From Coix lacryma-jobi var. lacryma-jobi (Eukaryota > Streptophyta > Magnoliopsida > Poales > Poaceae): a stretch of 64,000 nucleotides of DNA. The DNA is taken from contig CM019831.1 of the NCBI GenBank assembly GCA_009763385.1, forward strand, positions 79,209,845 through 79,273,844, written 5' to 3'. How positions within the stretch are numbered: the first letter of the stretch is position 1; each line of letters starts with the position of its first letter. The notes beneath the pieces were generated by a model, which was not told the origin of the DNA, made no database searches, and worked only from the letters and a program-made list of their open reading frames with translations. Position numbers and translations under genes: made by a program. Shown piece by piece: positions 1-10,962 of the stretch.

Positions 1-1245
1 GTATTGCATTGCATATGCATGCGTGTTGTTTGTCATTTCTTTTCGATTAAGCTTGAGCAACCGTTGTGTTCGTCCACCGCTAGGGGGAGCGTTTGAGGCT
101 CCTTTTTGGTTAAGACCCCTAGTTTTGGTGGCCACATGTTGTCTCCTCGCCTGTTTTGTTGCCTATTTTCTCTAAAAAGGTTATGTAGCCTATGGCAAAA
201 TATTTATAGGATTGAGGGTTTATGCGAGGATGCTCATACTAGGTTCCAACTTGTGTTTATTTGCCTCTTATTTGAGTTGGAACTTGGTTGAGAGAGGGAG
301 CCGCAACGGAGATCTTCGAAACTTCCCAAAATGCAGCATCGCACACTGTAGCAGCTCTGGCTGAAACAGTGATGGGGTAGCGTCCGATGTGTTACCATCG
401 ACACGTCCGAGGCCTCCATGCCAAGGCATAGGACGCGTCAGATGTAATTTGGCACATTTTGGAACTCTCTAAGTGGACATCGGCGCGTCCAATGTCCCTT
501 TAAGCGGCGCAGATCGTTCTCTTAACCGACAAATGGGCCCCACTCGTCATACATCGTCGTCTTCCCAGACCCGCTCGCGCGCGCTCTCGAATCCGCCGCC
601 GCCCGTGCCAACCCTAACCCTAGCTCACCGTCAGCAGCCGCGCCCCCGTGCTCATCCTCCGCCGGCGGCCGCATTGCCCTCGCTCGTGCGCCGTCGCTCT
701 CCCGCCGCCGTTACTCCTCCTGCGCGTCTCAGTCTTCTGCTCGGCTGAGCCGCTCCCATCACCGGCGGTGTGCGCCCCTCGTCGGAGCTCGCCGAAGCGT
801 TGCCCCTCCTCGCCGGAGTTCATCCTCATGGTCACCTCGCTCCTCTCCATCTCCGGCGTGCCTTCCCTAGCCAAGCATTTCCAAACCGTGAGCTTCTCCT
901 CCTCCTTCCACCACCAGTGCCTCCAAGGTGCTCGATGAAATATCCAAACCGTCGTCCTTCACTGTTTTGACCCCATTTTCGCCTAAACCCTTTGCAGACT
1001 TCCTTGGCGTGACACGTGGGTGCTAGAACATTGTTGAATCTCCTCATTCTTAGTCGGGTTCGTCCGTTCGTTAGGTAGCTAAGCCCGCTCCATATCTTAC
1101 CTCAAATGCTTTGCTTCTAAGTTAGGTCTCGCTTATCTCTAGTTTATAACTGCTTATATATCCAATCTATTCTCATAGCGAGTCAGTGCCTGTCAGCTTG
1201 TTGGTCGGCAGTTTCAGTGAACCTGAGGCCAAGCCCGTGGGTACG
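1..1245 (+). mobile_element. SIRE-type Copia element F, 3' internal fragment
   Basis: This stretch aligns by eye with 61455-62830, the post-pol region of the SIRE-type element E. Shared landmarks in the same order are the gcattgcatatgcatg start, the segment ending ctagggggagc, a GC-rich part with CGTCC motifs (about 371-520), a proline/arginine-rich GC segment (540-800), and a tail with a possible splice acceptor (tctcatag at 1171-1178) followed by cgagtcagtg. No intact protein is left. It would be the spacer and leader upstream of the third ORF, which is cut off at 1245 by fragment J. The open frames here are low-complexity shadows. Confidence 0.75.
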
Positions 1246-1835
1246 TGAAGGACCAAAAATGCTAACGCAAGGCGACCAGAGGGGGGGTGAATGGGAGCCT
1301 AAAAATTTCTTTCGAAAATACGGCCTCTGTCCCAACAAAATCAACCCCAAAAGCTTCGGACTCATCCGCGATGCCTATGACCCTAGGAAAGAGGGTGGAT
1401 GATCCCTAGGATCACAGCGAGGCACCACCCAAGAGTGCAAACCAAAAATCCTAAAACTCCGAGTCAAGTTCGTACCCAAAAGACCCACTCCCAAACGTAG
1501 ATGGAGGGATACGTCGGGAAATCCCTAAATACCTATGCTAACACGTGGCAAAGATAGGTAGAGAGGTTCCTAGGTGAACTCTAGGAGCAAACGAGAAGTC
1601 CAGAAATGAAGCGGAAAAGCCAGGAGGGAAAACGCACTAAAACGCAACCTACAACAGATTCCCGGACTGTCCGGACTGCAGGTCCTAGACTGTCCGCGCT
1701 AGGGGCGGACTGTCCGCGAAACCCTGGCGGACTGTCCGCCGGTCACGTTGCAAAAGCAGCAACGCTGCTGAACTGCCTCTACTCGACTCCCAAACTGTCC
1801 GCGCCTTATATGGCGGACTGTCCACCGGTCAAAGT
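1246..1835 (-). mobile_element. Copia-type LTR fragment J (minus orientation)
   Basis: Homology to element F stops at about 1245. On the minus strand the following sequence ends with a pyrimidine-rich run, then ttggtccttca, resembling the LTR end of element E (ttgatcctttca). The interior carries several GGACTGTCCGC-type palindromes (1660-1825), typical of grass SIRE-type LTRs. I read it as the 3' LTR end of a minus-strand Copia element inserted in F and then split by element C at 1836. The partner LTR is outside the window, so no target duplication can be checked and the lineage is inferred. Confidence 0.5.
1660..1828. repeat. Array of GGACTGTCCGC-type palindromes
   Basis: At least six copies of a (C)GGACTGTCC(G) near-palindrome occur within about 170 bases, some extended by GCGG/CCGCC arms. 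They lie in the LTR fragment J and resemble, but are not identical to, the GACCGGACGC array in element E. Confidence 0.8.
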
Positions 1836-3662
1836 TGTAACAGAACCAACCAATTTATAAGAGAACAAGTACGAAATTCTCCGCCGGAGTAGTGATTTTG
1901 CACACTTGAGCCCATATAAACCCGGTAGTCCGTGAAATCTCGAAGGATTTCAATCTTTTCCAATATCAACAACATAGGATCGTAATCATTCAGCATCAAC
2001 CATCACATGACATAATATTACATAAATTCTTCGGAGTAGCAAACTTAGTATTACAAACCAGGTTCCAAATTCAAGTAGCGGAAGCTTAACCTTAAAACAT
2101 AGTTTTGAAATCACGCACACGTAATCTGTTACAGTGCCATTAAGTAGTCATCCTTGACAAAGCAAAAGATATGGATAGAATAGGTCATTGCTCGTGACCT
2201 AGTTATCTCCCAAAGTAGGGCAGAGGCAGTTGATGCAATAGCCATAGAAAACCTGACCATCTGCAACAACAAGGGAAACAAGCCCTGAGTACGAGAGGGT
2301 ACTCAGCTAGACTTACCCGCCATAATCTAGAAATAAATGATACCAAGGAGTATGCAAGGCTAGTATACAGTGGAGCTGGTATGGGACAACATTTTTGCGT
2401 AAAAGCACAAGTAGTAAGTAACTTGTTCTCCTGTTTACTAGCTGCAGGTTTGAGTAATGATTAACCTGTTTAACTAGATTAGCTCTTGTACTAACAACAG
2501 TCATGGTAGTGATCCAACCATCACTATAATATAACAAACACACCGAATAACAATTGCCAATAGTACCACGATAGCTGTCACGTGTTCCATAATTTCAGTA
2601 TCAAGACCGAGCGGGGTTCAAGTCAAGTGCTCACTATCCAGGAGCGATGGCTATTATAATCGATTCCTAACCAGCTGGTGATTTTATTTCCCACATAAAC
2701 CATACTCACCCGTCAGTGAGCTAGAGATAACCACAACACCGTTCCAGGAAGCCGCGGATTCGACTACCACCAACATACCCAGAGGCAAGCCCAACTGCCA
2801 AGGAGTTGGACTTAACCACCATCACCTAGGTCTTACTTTTCACGCCCCCGCGTCCCAATACCCCCTTCGTGGCTTCGGCAGATGCGTGGGGTTCGAAAGC
2901 CGGCCTGGAACAATGAGCGGCTTCGCGGTCAGAATGAGTTATCCTTCCAGCTAAATGTGGGACATGCGTTCAACATGACAAGAAGGCCGTCTTAACCAGA
3001 TACTGTTTTTCCCATATGACACGGCTAGAAATATTGTAGCACAACGCTACAGGAATCTGCTGATCTCCACTATCCACAACAATCAGTTATCTCACTTATT
3101 GGCAATATCTCGTTAACGGTCAAGTAACCACCTATTACTCGCGGGTAACATAAAGGTTGCCCGACTTCTAACAGTCTAAGCAAGGCTAAGCATAAACTCG
3201 AGTGTACCTCTAAATGGGTAACAATGGTAATATATCAATGATAGCAAGGTAAAGAATATAATGCATCAATGGTATCAAGCAACTGCTATACTTAATGCAA
3301 CAAGCATAATATGAGTATGTTAATTATAAACCATAGGTAGTTAGAAATGCTCCGGGGCTTGCCTTTATCAAAGGTGCTAGGCAGGTGGTTCGGACACTCC
3401 GGAAGATCCTATTCAGGCTCTTCCCCGACGGTTCCTGACTCCTGCTCTTGTGGCTGCTGCTCCTCAATTTCCTCTATTGCGGCTAGCTCGTCTACCGAAC
3501 CTGCCATGATGCATATGCTAAATGAGCGAATGCCACATGTATACGGAACAGATGCATTATCATTAAACTTGACCGAATATGTGCATATCTCTTCTCAAGT
3601 AGAGTGTAACACCCTATCTAGAGAGTAGCTATGCTCAACCACAAAGTGCAGCTAATATGAAT
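1836..3662 (-). repeat. 3' LTR of element C, distal part
   Basis: Matches 30940-31282 plus 41484-42945, the 5' LTR of the same element. On the minus strand the LTR ends ttctgttaca at 1836. The small open frames here are not supported as genes. The sequence breaks at about 3662 where the truncated Tat element I begins. Confidence 0.85.
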
Positions 3663-4946
3663 CATCCACTCGAAGATCAGAGAAGGGGCACTCAGCTTTT
3701 GGGCAACCAAAATCCGCAAGGATTCCCACCTCCGCCTGACCAAAGAAATCAACAGAAGGATCCCGCAAAAATGTATTGTCATTTTTGTGGTCCAGGAAAA
3801 GAGCACACCACCAAACAATGCGAGTGCCTCACCAAGGGAAAAGAGTACCAGGAATCCAAAACAGCCACATCGGCAGAAAACCGAACAATCAATCGCACCA
3901 GAAAGCCAAACTACAACCCAACCCATCCCCCATACCAGTACACCCCAATAAACTATGGCTTACCCTCACATCAACCATTCTACACTCATCACCCACACTA
4001 CAACCACACCTCATATCAACCAACCTCCATCCCTCAATGACAAAACACACCATACACTGTCACATACCCAACAACCCCTCAAACTCAAATCAACCAACAA
4101 GCGAGCAACGCTTTACCACCACCACCACCAATACCAGCACTGCCAGCCCCCCAACCTGTCAAATCTGAAGCCCAAACCCAAACAACCATCAACAACCCAA
4201 CATCAACCTTCGGTGTAATACTTGCCATTACCGGAGGCTCCAATGAAGATCACGGTAACAAAAGGCAAAGGAAAGAGCATGCTGGAAGGGTACACCACGT
4301 AGCCGTTGAAGGACCACACAAATTCGGGCGATGGTCCCATATCCCAATAACCTTCGATTCCTGTGACATGAAGTTAAGGAACTACCCTCACACTGACGCT
4401 ATGGTGATCGAAACTAATCTAGCAGGGTGGACAGTCACCAAAATCCTGGTCGACACAGGAAGCTCCGCAGACATTCTGTTCGCCACAACCTTCGATAGCA
4501 TGAAGCTTGACAGAAACCTCCTGCAACCTGCTGGCAACCCACTATACAGTTTCGTCGGTCAACAAGTAAGAGCTATTGGGAAAATATCTTTACCAATAAC
4601 CTTCGGAGACCAAGTGAACTGCAGAACAGAGCACATAACCTTCGACGTGGTTGACATGTTTTATCCTTACAATGCAATATTTGGCCGAGGAGTCACCATT
4701 GCCTTCAACGCCGTCATCCATCCCGCATACCTCTGCATGAAGCTTCCTGCCCCAAAGGGGGTCGTTGTAGTATACGAAGATCAAGACATTGCAAGAGCCA
4801 CCGAAGGAACAGTAGCACCTAGGCAACGCAATGTGCACAATTTAACAAACCAGCAAGTACCAAAGCTTCAAAGCGAAGTTGAAGAAATCAGTGACCAAAA
4901 AAAGAGCATCACCCAAAGAAGAAACCAAACAAGTCCATCTCTTTGA
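3663..4946 (+). pseudogene. Tat gag C-terminus and aspartic protease (element I)
   Basis: One frame with a single in-frame TGA at 4038-4040. It contains a CCHC zinc knuckle (CHFCGPGKEHTTKQC, about 3776-3825) after a glutamine/proline-rich stretch, marking the nucleocapsid end of gag. After a low-complexity linker comes a retropepsin with the active-site motif LVDTGSSADIL (about 4446-4480) and a downstream AIFGRG flap-like motif. The protease would process the Gag-Pol polyprotein. The gag start is missing because the element is truncated at its left end. Further stops, including TAG at about 4993, separate it from RT. Confidence 0.8.
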
Positions 4947-5082
4947 GGGCAACTCCGAAAGAAAAGTATTCATCTCAGCCATCTTAGACACCTAGTCAGA
5001 AAACAACCTCGTCAGTTTCCTCAAAGAAAACTCCGACACCTTCGCTTGTTCTGCAGAGGACCTCAAGGGGGTAAACAGAACT

Positions 5083-5862
5083 TTGATCGAGCATAGCTTA
5101 AACATAAAGCAAGGTTATCGCCCAGTTAAGCAAAAGCTCCGCAAAATGTCAGAAGAAAGGAAAGAGGCAGCGAGAGCAGAAGTAAAAAGACTCTTGGACG
5201 CAAGGGTCATCCGCCCAGTCAAATATCCAACATGGTTCTCAAATGTGGTCCTAGTCCAGAAGAAAAACAAAAAGTGGAGAATGTGCGTAGACTTCACGTG
5301 CTTAAACAAAGCTTGCCAGAAGGATGACTTTCCCCTACCAAACATAAGCACCCTGGTTGACAGAGCAGCCGATTGCCAAATGCTTTCTCTCCTCGACTGC
5401 TTTTCGAGGTACCATCAAATCTGGATGAATGAAGAAGACGAAGAAAAAACAAGCTTCTTCACACCTTCGGGCACCTATTGCTTTCGAAGAATGGCAGAAG
5501 GCTTGAGAAACGTAGGATCTACCTTCGCTCGCATGACATCCGAAGTATTCAAAGATGAACATGCCGTCTCTGCCTACGTTGATGATTTGATCGTTCAAAG
5601 CGAACAAAAAGAAAACCACATACCAGACTTGGCAAGAGTGTTCAATAACCTTCGGTCAGCCGGATTGAAACTAAACCCCGAAAAATGTGTCTTCGGGGTA
5701 AGCGAAGGAAAACTGCTAGGCTGCATCATCTCAGCAAGGGGAATCGAAGCTAACCCCGATAAGATTGATGCCATCATTAACATGGAACCACCCACAACCA
5801 AAAAAGCAGCTCAGCGTCTGAGAAGCATCAGCTTAGCCAACTTAACGTCAATATCATCGTGA
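5083..5862 (+). pseudogene. Tat reverse transcriptase, C-terminally truncated
   Basis: About 260 residues of a Ty3/gypsy reverse transcriptase. Visible are the N-terminal KQKLRKMSEERKEA segment, VDFTCLNKAC, DFPLPNI, LLDCFSRYHQI, and the catalytic YVDDL motif at about 5575. The protein would copy the element RNA into cDNA. It stops after the thumb-like region; RNase H and integrase are absent, and the next 270 bases (5863-6137) lead into the end of an antisense ORF. The deletion makes this copy unable to move by itself. Confidence 0.85.
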
Positions 5863-6137
5863 AGCTCGTCCAATGGTTAGTTGACTAATCGAAGCTCGGC
5901 TTCCGGCACACGAACTTGACCAAACAAACGTCCAAGAAAACGCCTTTCCTCTGGAGCGCATTGCAAATGGCACTCTCAAAGGTCCGGACTAGTGAAAAGC
6001 TCTGTAGCCAGATCCGAAACTCCAACTTTCTTGGCAAAGTAAGGAAGGCTAGACCAGCTAGCTTCGCCATATGGCCTCTTACCAGGATTTCGTTTAGATT
6101 CAAGCTCACCCCTCACCTCAAAACTGTCAACCCAGAT

Positions 6138-7700
6138 TTATGACCCCGCGAACTTGGGCACTAGCCCTCGCTCGGGGCTCTCAGGCTCGAGGTCCCGTAG
6201 CATCTCATCAATACATCGGGCAGCTTGAGCGTCAGCGCTCGACGAGACAATCGCTTTCCCACGGTCATCACCGATGGACACTTCTTCGTCCGAGTCGCCC
6301 TCGTTGCCGGAGGTGTCACTAGCCTCATCAGACGAATCGTCCTCAGAATCGGCCCCTTTCTTGACTTCTTTCTCTTCCTCCCTGTCATCGTCATCGGAGG
6401 CACCCTCATTGTCCGAAACCTGGATCAGAGCTCCAATCCCGCCGACGCCCGGTGCTTGACCTCCGACCCTCGCGACACCTCGGGCACCCGTTACCGATAT
6501 GACGGCCGAAGAAGAGGAAGTACCGGCAGCGCCCGATGCCATAACAACCTTCGTCGCCAGTGTTTTGGATCGGCCGCCAGCGCTACCACGGCGGCCCGGA
6601 CCACGACCCCTCTTCGGCCGTGAGACAACCCCCTTCTCCTCCAAGGACGTGCGTTTCCTCTTTTTCGGCGCATCCTCGCTGGAAGGTGCGGGCTAATCAG
6701 GATACGAAATCCCAAGCATATCAAACAGTCTGTTAACTTGACCTCCGCTGCCCACCGAGCTATGGATTGCCTTAACCTCTAGTGTAGAGAGCTTACCAAC
6801 AAGGTCTTCCGCTCTCTGCTGAACCCGCTTATAAATCGCTTCGACACCATCTTCTCGTTTGGGAAACTTCCTAAGGACAGCCTCCCAAACCTTGTTCAAC
6901 TCCAACTTAGGCTTCTTTAAACCCCTACCCTAGTACTTGGGGACATCCTCAACTGCAAACCAGACTTGTTTCTGGCTAAGGGGCAATGCTTTAGCACAGC
7001 AATACTCCTCGACCAAGTCGCGAGCACACTGAGAACGCGCAACCACTCTCAGACAATCAACTGCGACATGCGCCTCGACACTCATCTTAGCCTCGGCACT
7101 TACGTCACCAAGAGGCAGAAGCTCGCCGCAAAGCTCGGTGGCACCACTAAGCTTGTAGTAGAACCAGAACTCTTGCCACCCACTGGTCCACTTTTTCTTC
7201 TGGGCTTGCATCGGCAACTCCGATCCGGCGCGATGGCAAAAGGTGTACACCGTAAACTGACTGAGACTGGTGTTACCTTCGCCATCCACAATCTTGCGAG
7301 GCTGCATATGCACATGATGAGTTCGGACAAAACCCTCGATGTGAGGGACAACGCCCTGGGAGCGGCACGCCCAGACATATACTGAAAGCTTCGTGAAGCA
7401 CGATGGTGTGAGCTGATGAAACCTCAAATTGAACCTCTGCAAAACAGAAGTCACAAAAGAAGCAACCAGAAAACGCAGACCAGCCGAAAAGAACTCCTCA
7501 AACACAACAACCTCATCAGCATCCGGCTTCGGAACGGTCTCTCCAGCACTGGTCCTTGCCTTTCCATCATCAATCCAGCCTCGCTTCACATAAGACGCCA
7601 GATCAGAACGGCAAACCCGGCTAAGTCCAAACTCAAAAGTCACTCCATCATCCGCAGCACTCGGAGAAGCAACACGAGCAGTCTGCTTCAACCAAGCCAT
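6138..7700 (-). pseudogene. Antisense ORF of Tat element I (PF04195-like, H3-like N-terminus)
   Basis: A continuous minus-strand frame of about 520 codons, opposite to gag-pol, interrupted only by two TAG codons at about 6927-6932 and 6690-6695. The N-terminus is MAWLKQTAR, close to the first residues of histone H3. Residues 50-110 (FEEFFSAGLRF, FHQLTPSCFTKLSVYVWACRS) match the pattern I know as 'putative gypsy type transposon' (PF04195). A basic PKKRKR cluster at about codon 345 looks like a nuclear localisation signal. The C-terminal part is glycine/serine-rich, then strongly acidic (EGASDDDDREEEKE). Antisense ORFs between pol and the 3' LTR are known in the Tat lineage; their role is not. 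The start is supported by a TATA box 150 bases upstream. Confidence 0.8.
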
Positions 7701-8081
7701 CTCTTTAGCTGACTCAAACTTAGAACAACGAGCGACTTACTCAACCTTCGCAAACAAACTAAAACAAACCCTTGCTACAAGCAAATCGCAGCAGCAGTTT
7801 GGCTAGAGCAAAAGGATGGCACAAATTCAAAGCGTCCACCAACCCCACCTATTTATAGGCCAAGGCACGAACCATCCAGCCCGACAAAATCGGCACGGAC
7901 CCCAAAAACCATGGCACAAACAACGAAATGGACCTCAAAAACACCGCAAGCAAAAAGCCAACGACCCAGCCCACAAGCAGCCGCGGGCGTCGCTGCCGAG
8001 GGACACTGTTCATTTCCAAACAAAGGCGCTGCTTGGGCCTAAAGATCGATCGTTCTTAGATCCAAGCCATCGAGGGGCTAC
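7701..8081 (-). promoter_or_regulatory. Leader and core promoter of the Tat antisense ORF
   Basis: On the minus strand CCTATAAATAG lies at 7859-7849, about 150 bases before the ATG at 7700. This is a textbook plant TATA box and implies a transcription start near 7820 and a leader of about 120 bases. The plus strand at 8070-8081 (cgaggggctac) is the polypurine tract just before the 3' LTR. No protein is supported in this interval. Confidence 0.65.
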
Positions 8082-8603
8082 TGTTGGGGCAAGGAACCCT
8101 CGACAGTGGCGTCGCGCAGGCTGTGTCTGGAAACAACCCTCGCAGAAAGAAGCGTGAAGAGAACAAGGAACGACCCTCACGCATGCCGCACACCTTCGCA
8201 AGGAGGACAAAGCTCAACGGATGGCAAGAGAACGCGGGCCTCGCAACTGACGAAGCTGAGAGGTTAACCTTCGCGTTCGTGCGAAGGTGTGCGCAAGCCA
8301 GGTGGCGGCGGACGGGTAGAGAGTGAGCTAGGGTTTCTACTCTACCCGTGTTAGTACGATTTTGCCCTTCCACCATGCGATGCTGGGGAATCTTTCCTGT
8401 ACCCTAATGTAATTTGGCTAGTGCCCCTTGGTATTCCCTATAAATACCATGAGATGAATAGTATAACGACACAATTTTTTGGGAAGAGAGCTACAATACC
8501 GCTGTTCTTGTTTTCCTTATACCCTCGTGTTTGGTTTTGACGATCGGTCACCTTCGCCGCTCCCCTACACGTGTGTGGGGGTAGGGCAAGTGTGTTCCCA
8601 ACA
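8082..8603 (+). repeat. 3' LTR of Tat element I
   Basis: Starts TGTTGGGGCAAGG and ends TTCCCAACA, with the inverted TGTTGGG/CCCAACA termini expected of an LTR and a polypurine tract immediately before it. A TATA box (tataaatac) lies at 8439-8447. Overlapping small open frames are shadows. Confidence 0.85.
8439..8447 (+). promoter_or_regulatory. TATA box in the Tat LTR
   Basis: The sequence ccctataaatacc sits in the last third of the LTR, a usual position for the element promoter. It would drive plus-strand transcription, towards the flanking C LTR here. Confidence 0.6.
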
Positions 8604-10921
8604 ATTATCAACTTATTTAAACAAATTAACCAAGTTATACAAGCTTATAACAGCAACCTATAGCTAGCAGCTTCAGGAAAATCTACAAAAATTACTGCAG
8701 GTTCACATCAGAGAATAAAGCTTCCTATACAAATTCCATGACAATTGGGCTTAAGCACTGTTCTCTATGAAAAAGACAAATAACAGGGTGAAAAGGTGCT
8801 TTGAACTACACATCCTCTTGCAAAGTGTCAAATAACAGATTTCACATTTTTTTCCAGAAATTCTTAGCACAAGAGCAGTCTATAAAAATTACCAAGCTCA
8901 TATCACTTATATTCTATTTACCAAAAATCATACAAAAACCAGCATTTAAACAAAATAACTAACATCTTCAGATTTTTCCACAGTCAAACATCAATTATCA
9001 TTTTTCTGTGATTCTACATCACCTAACAAACCTAACAAAATAAGAACCACATTTTTCTGAGCAATATACAATTTACTATGCATTTAACAAGATATCAGCC
9101 TAAACACAAATTAATTGTAACTACACATAAAATTATCGCAAACTGAGCATATCATATTTTTCATGGATAGATCTCATCCAAAAAAACTTAACAAAATTTA
9201 TTTTATCTAATTTGGATTAACAAAACTCCAGATATGAATTAATCAAACAAAATCGTCATTTCTGGAAAACATTAAAACAAAACCAACAAACCCTAACTAC
9301 TACACACACCTGACTCAAACCCACTTCTGCGACTGACTGCTGGGCCATGGGGTCAAACCGGATCCACCCATCACACACACCGAAACAGGGGAGAAGTTGA
9401 CCGCGGTGAAGCTCGCCGTCGGCGAACTCTCCGGCGAAACCAACACCACCGGCGGACTCTTCTCCTTCTTCCGCGTCAACTCGTACCACACACTAGCCTA
9501 GCATTGCAGCGGATCAAGCTCACCGTCGGGAATGGCGGCCACGGCGGCGCGGACTCACCACGCCGGCCATCACTGGCCACACCGAGGCAAACTAACTTCC
9601 GTTCCTCACTTCCCAGACTTCCTCAAACCCTAATCGAAGCAAAGGCACCAGGGCTTCCACAGCGGATGGCTGGAACCGTGGGCATGCCAACTCCTGCGAG
9701 CCCGGCGGACGGCGGACGGTGGCGTACTGCGACATCCAAACCCTAATCGGCCGAACTAGCACCCGCTACATCACACACGAACCCTAGCGACTCATGAACA
9801 TGGGTTAGAACGGACGGACTTGCACGAGAAAGGAATCGGCCATGGCAGGCTGAGCTTCGTGGCCATGGAGGCCATGGCGGAAACGTGTTCTGTGGCTTGC
9901 CGAAGCTTCTTCGGCGAGCATGGGTTACGACACGGGGTGGAGGAGGTTGAGGCGAGGTCGGTTAGGCACTTGGTTGGGTGAAGGGACGGTGAACGGCGGC
10001 GAACGTCCAGTGAGCGCCCGGTTCTTTCCCCTTTCCGCCTGGGCACCGACGAACGCGAGGAGGAGCGGGGCAAAGAGGAGGGAGGCGTCTGGCTAATTAG
10101 TGGCGTGCGCGGCTTCATCAACTCGCCACGCCGCGTGCGTCCACGGGCTCGGCCGGCTGCCGCTCGCCACGCGGCGGGCGAACTCTCCGCGCGGTCGGCC
10201 ACTGAAGCCGGCCGTTCAAACTGAATCGGTCGATTCAGTTGGCTGATGGCCGACTAACCGCCTGACTTTGAGCATGCTTAACTTCTTAACCACTCGGTGA
10301 AACACTAAACCGACTGCACCATTGGTTAGAGCTACGCGAAATCTACAACTAATGTTATAAGCTTGGTCACTGGTTTGGCTTGGATTTTGCTCGGGAAAAT
10401 GTTAAACATCACTAGGCTGAAACTGGTTTCCAGTTTAGGACTTAGGAAAATTTCCAAGTCCAAAACTCACCGTTTTCTGCCTTGTGGGCCTCAAAACACC
10501 AAGTTAAACTCATTTTCATGAGTTGACCCAAAAACAACTTTTGTTCTACTCAAAAATGTACACACTTTTGGTTAAGGGCACTCAGCCATGCAAAGCTTCT
10601 ATCAAGAAGGTTTTAGTTAGTCAAACAAAAGGACTCCCTAAGCTCCATAGGGTTGACTAGGGTTTAGAAACTTGATTAGCCAAAATGACCAACATAAACA
10701 TGGCCTCATTTTGACTTCTCAACAAGGTTAAACTATTAGGAAAGCAAAACCACTCCAAAAAAAGCCAAACAACAGTACATCATTGTATGTCTATATGCAT
10801 ATTAACACATGAAATGACACGTTATATGAAAAAGAAAGCAACATGTGAATGCTTTATGCTCATGAGATGATTATGCATAATGAGATGATGATGTCATGCT
10901 AGCTTAACACCAGAGGTGTTA
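8604..10921 (-). repeat. 3' LTR of element C, proximal part
   Basis: Aligns with 42990-44580 (5' LTR copy) and continues for 730 more bases that the other copy lacks because of element D. On the minus strand the LTR begins at 10921 (TATAACACC) just after the polypurine tract ttaaggggggaagggc. 9300-10200 is GC-rich and gives spurious open frames. 10250-10900 is AT-richer and holds no gene. Confidence 0.85.
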
Positions 10922-10940
10922 TAGCCCTTCCCCCCTTAAA
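10922..10940 (-). other. Polypurine tract of element C
   Basis: On the minus strand a purine run ending in ggggggaagggc lies directly before the 3' LTR start at 10921. It is the expected primer site for plus-strand DNA synthesis. Confidence 0.7.
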
Positions 10941-10962
10941 GAAATCTCGTCCCGAGATTTAC

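Larger units (their letters stand above)
3663..8603 (+). mobile_element. Truncated Tat-lineage Ty3/gypsy element I
   Basis: An insertion in the 3' LTR of C. It begins inside gag, has protease and part of RT, lacks RNase H and integrase, and keeps a long antisense ORF and a 522-bp 3' LTR (8082-8603, TGTTGGGG to CCCAACA). The undisrupted LTR copy of C (42930-43000) has about 52 bases at the insertion point that are absent here, so the 5' truncation probably came with a small target deletion; no target duplication is visible. Confidence 0.85.

Noticed and set aside
2313..2543. Small minus-strand frame in the C LTR
   Set aside because: The corresponding part of the other LTR (about 41600-41830) has changes that do not preserve a frame; LTR sequence only.
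6966..7385. Plus-strand 139-residue frame opposite the Tat antisense ORF
   Set aside because: It mirrors the antisense coding sequence; only the minus frame shows domain motifs.
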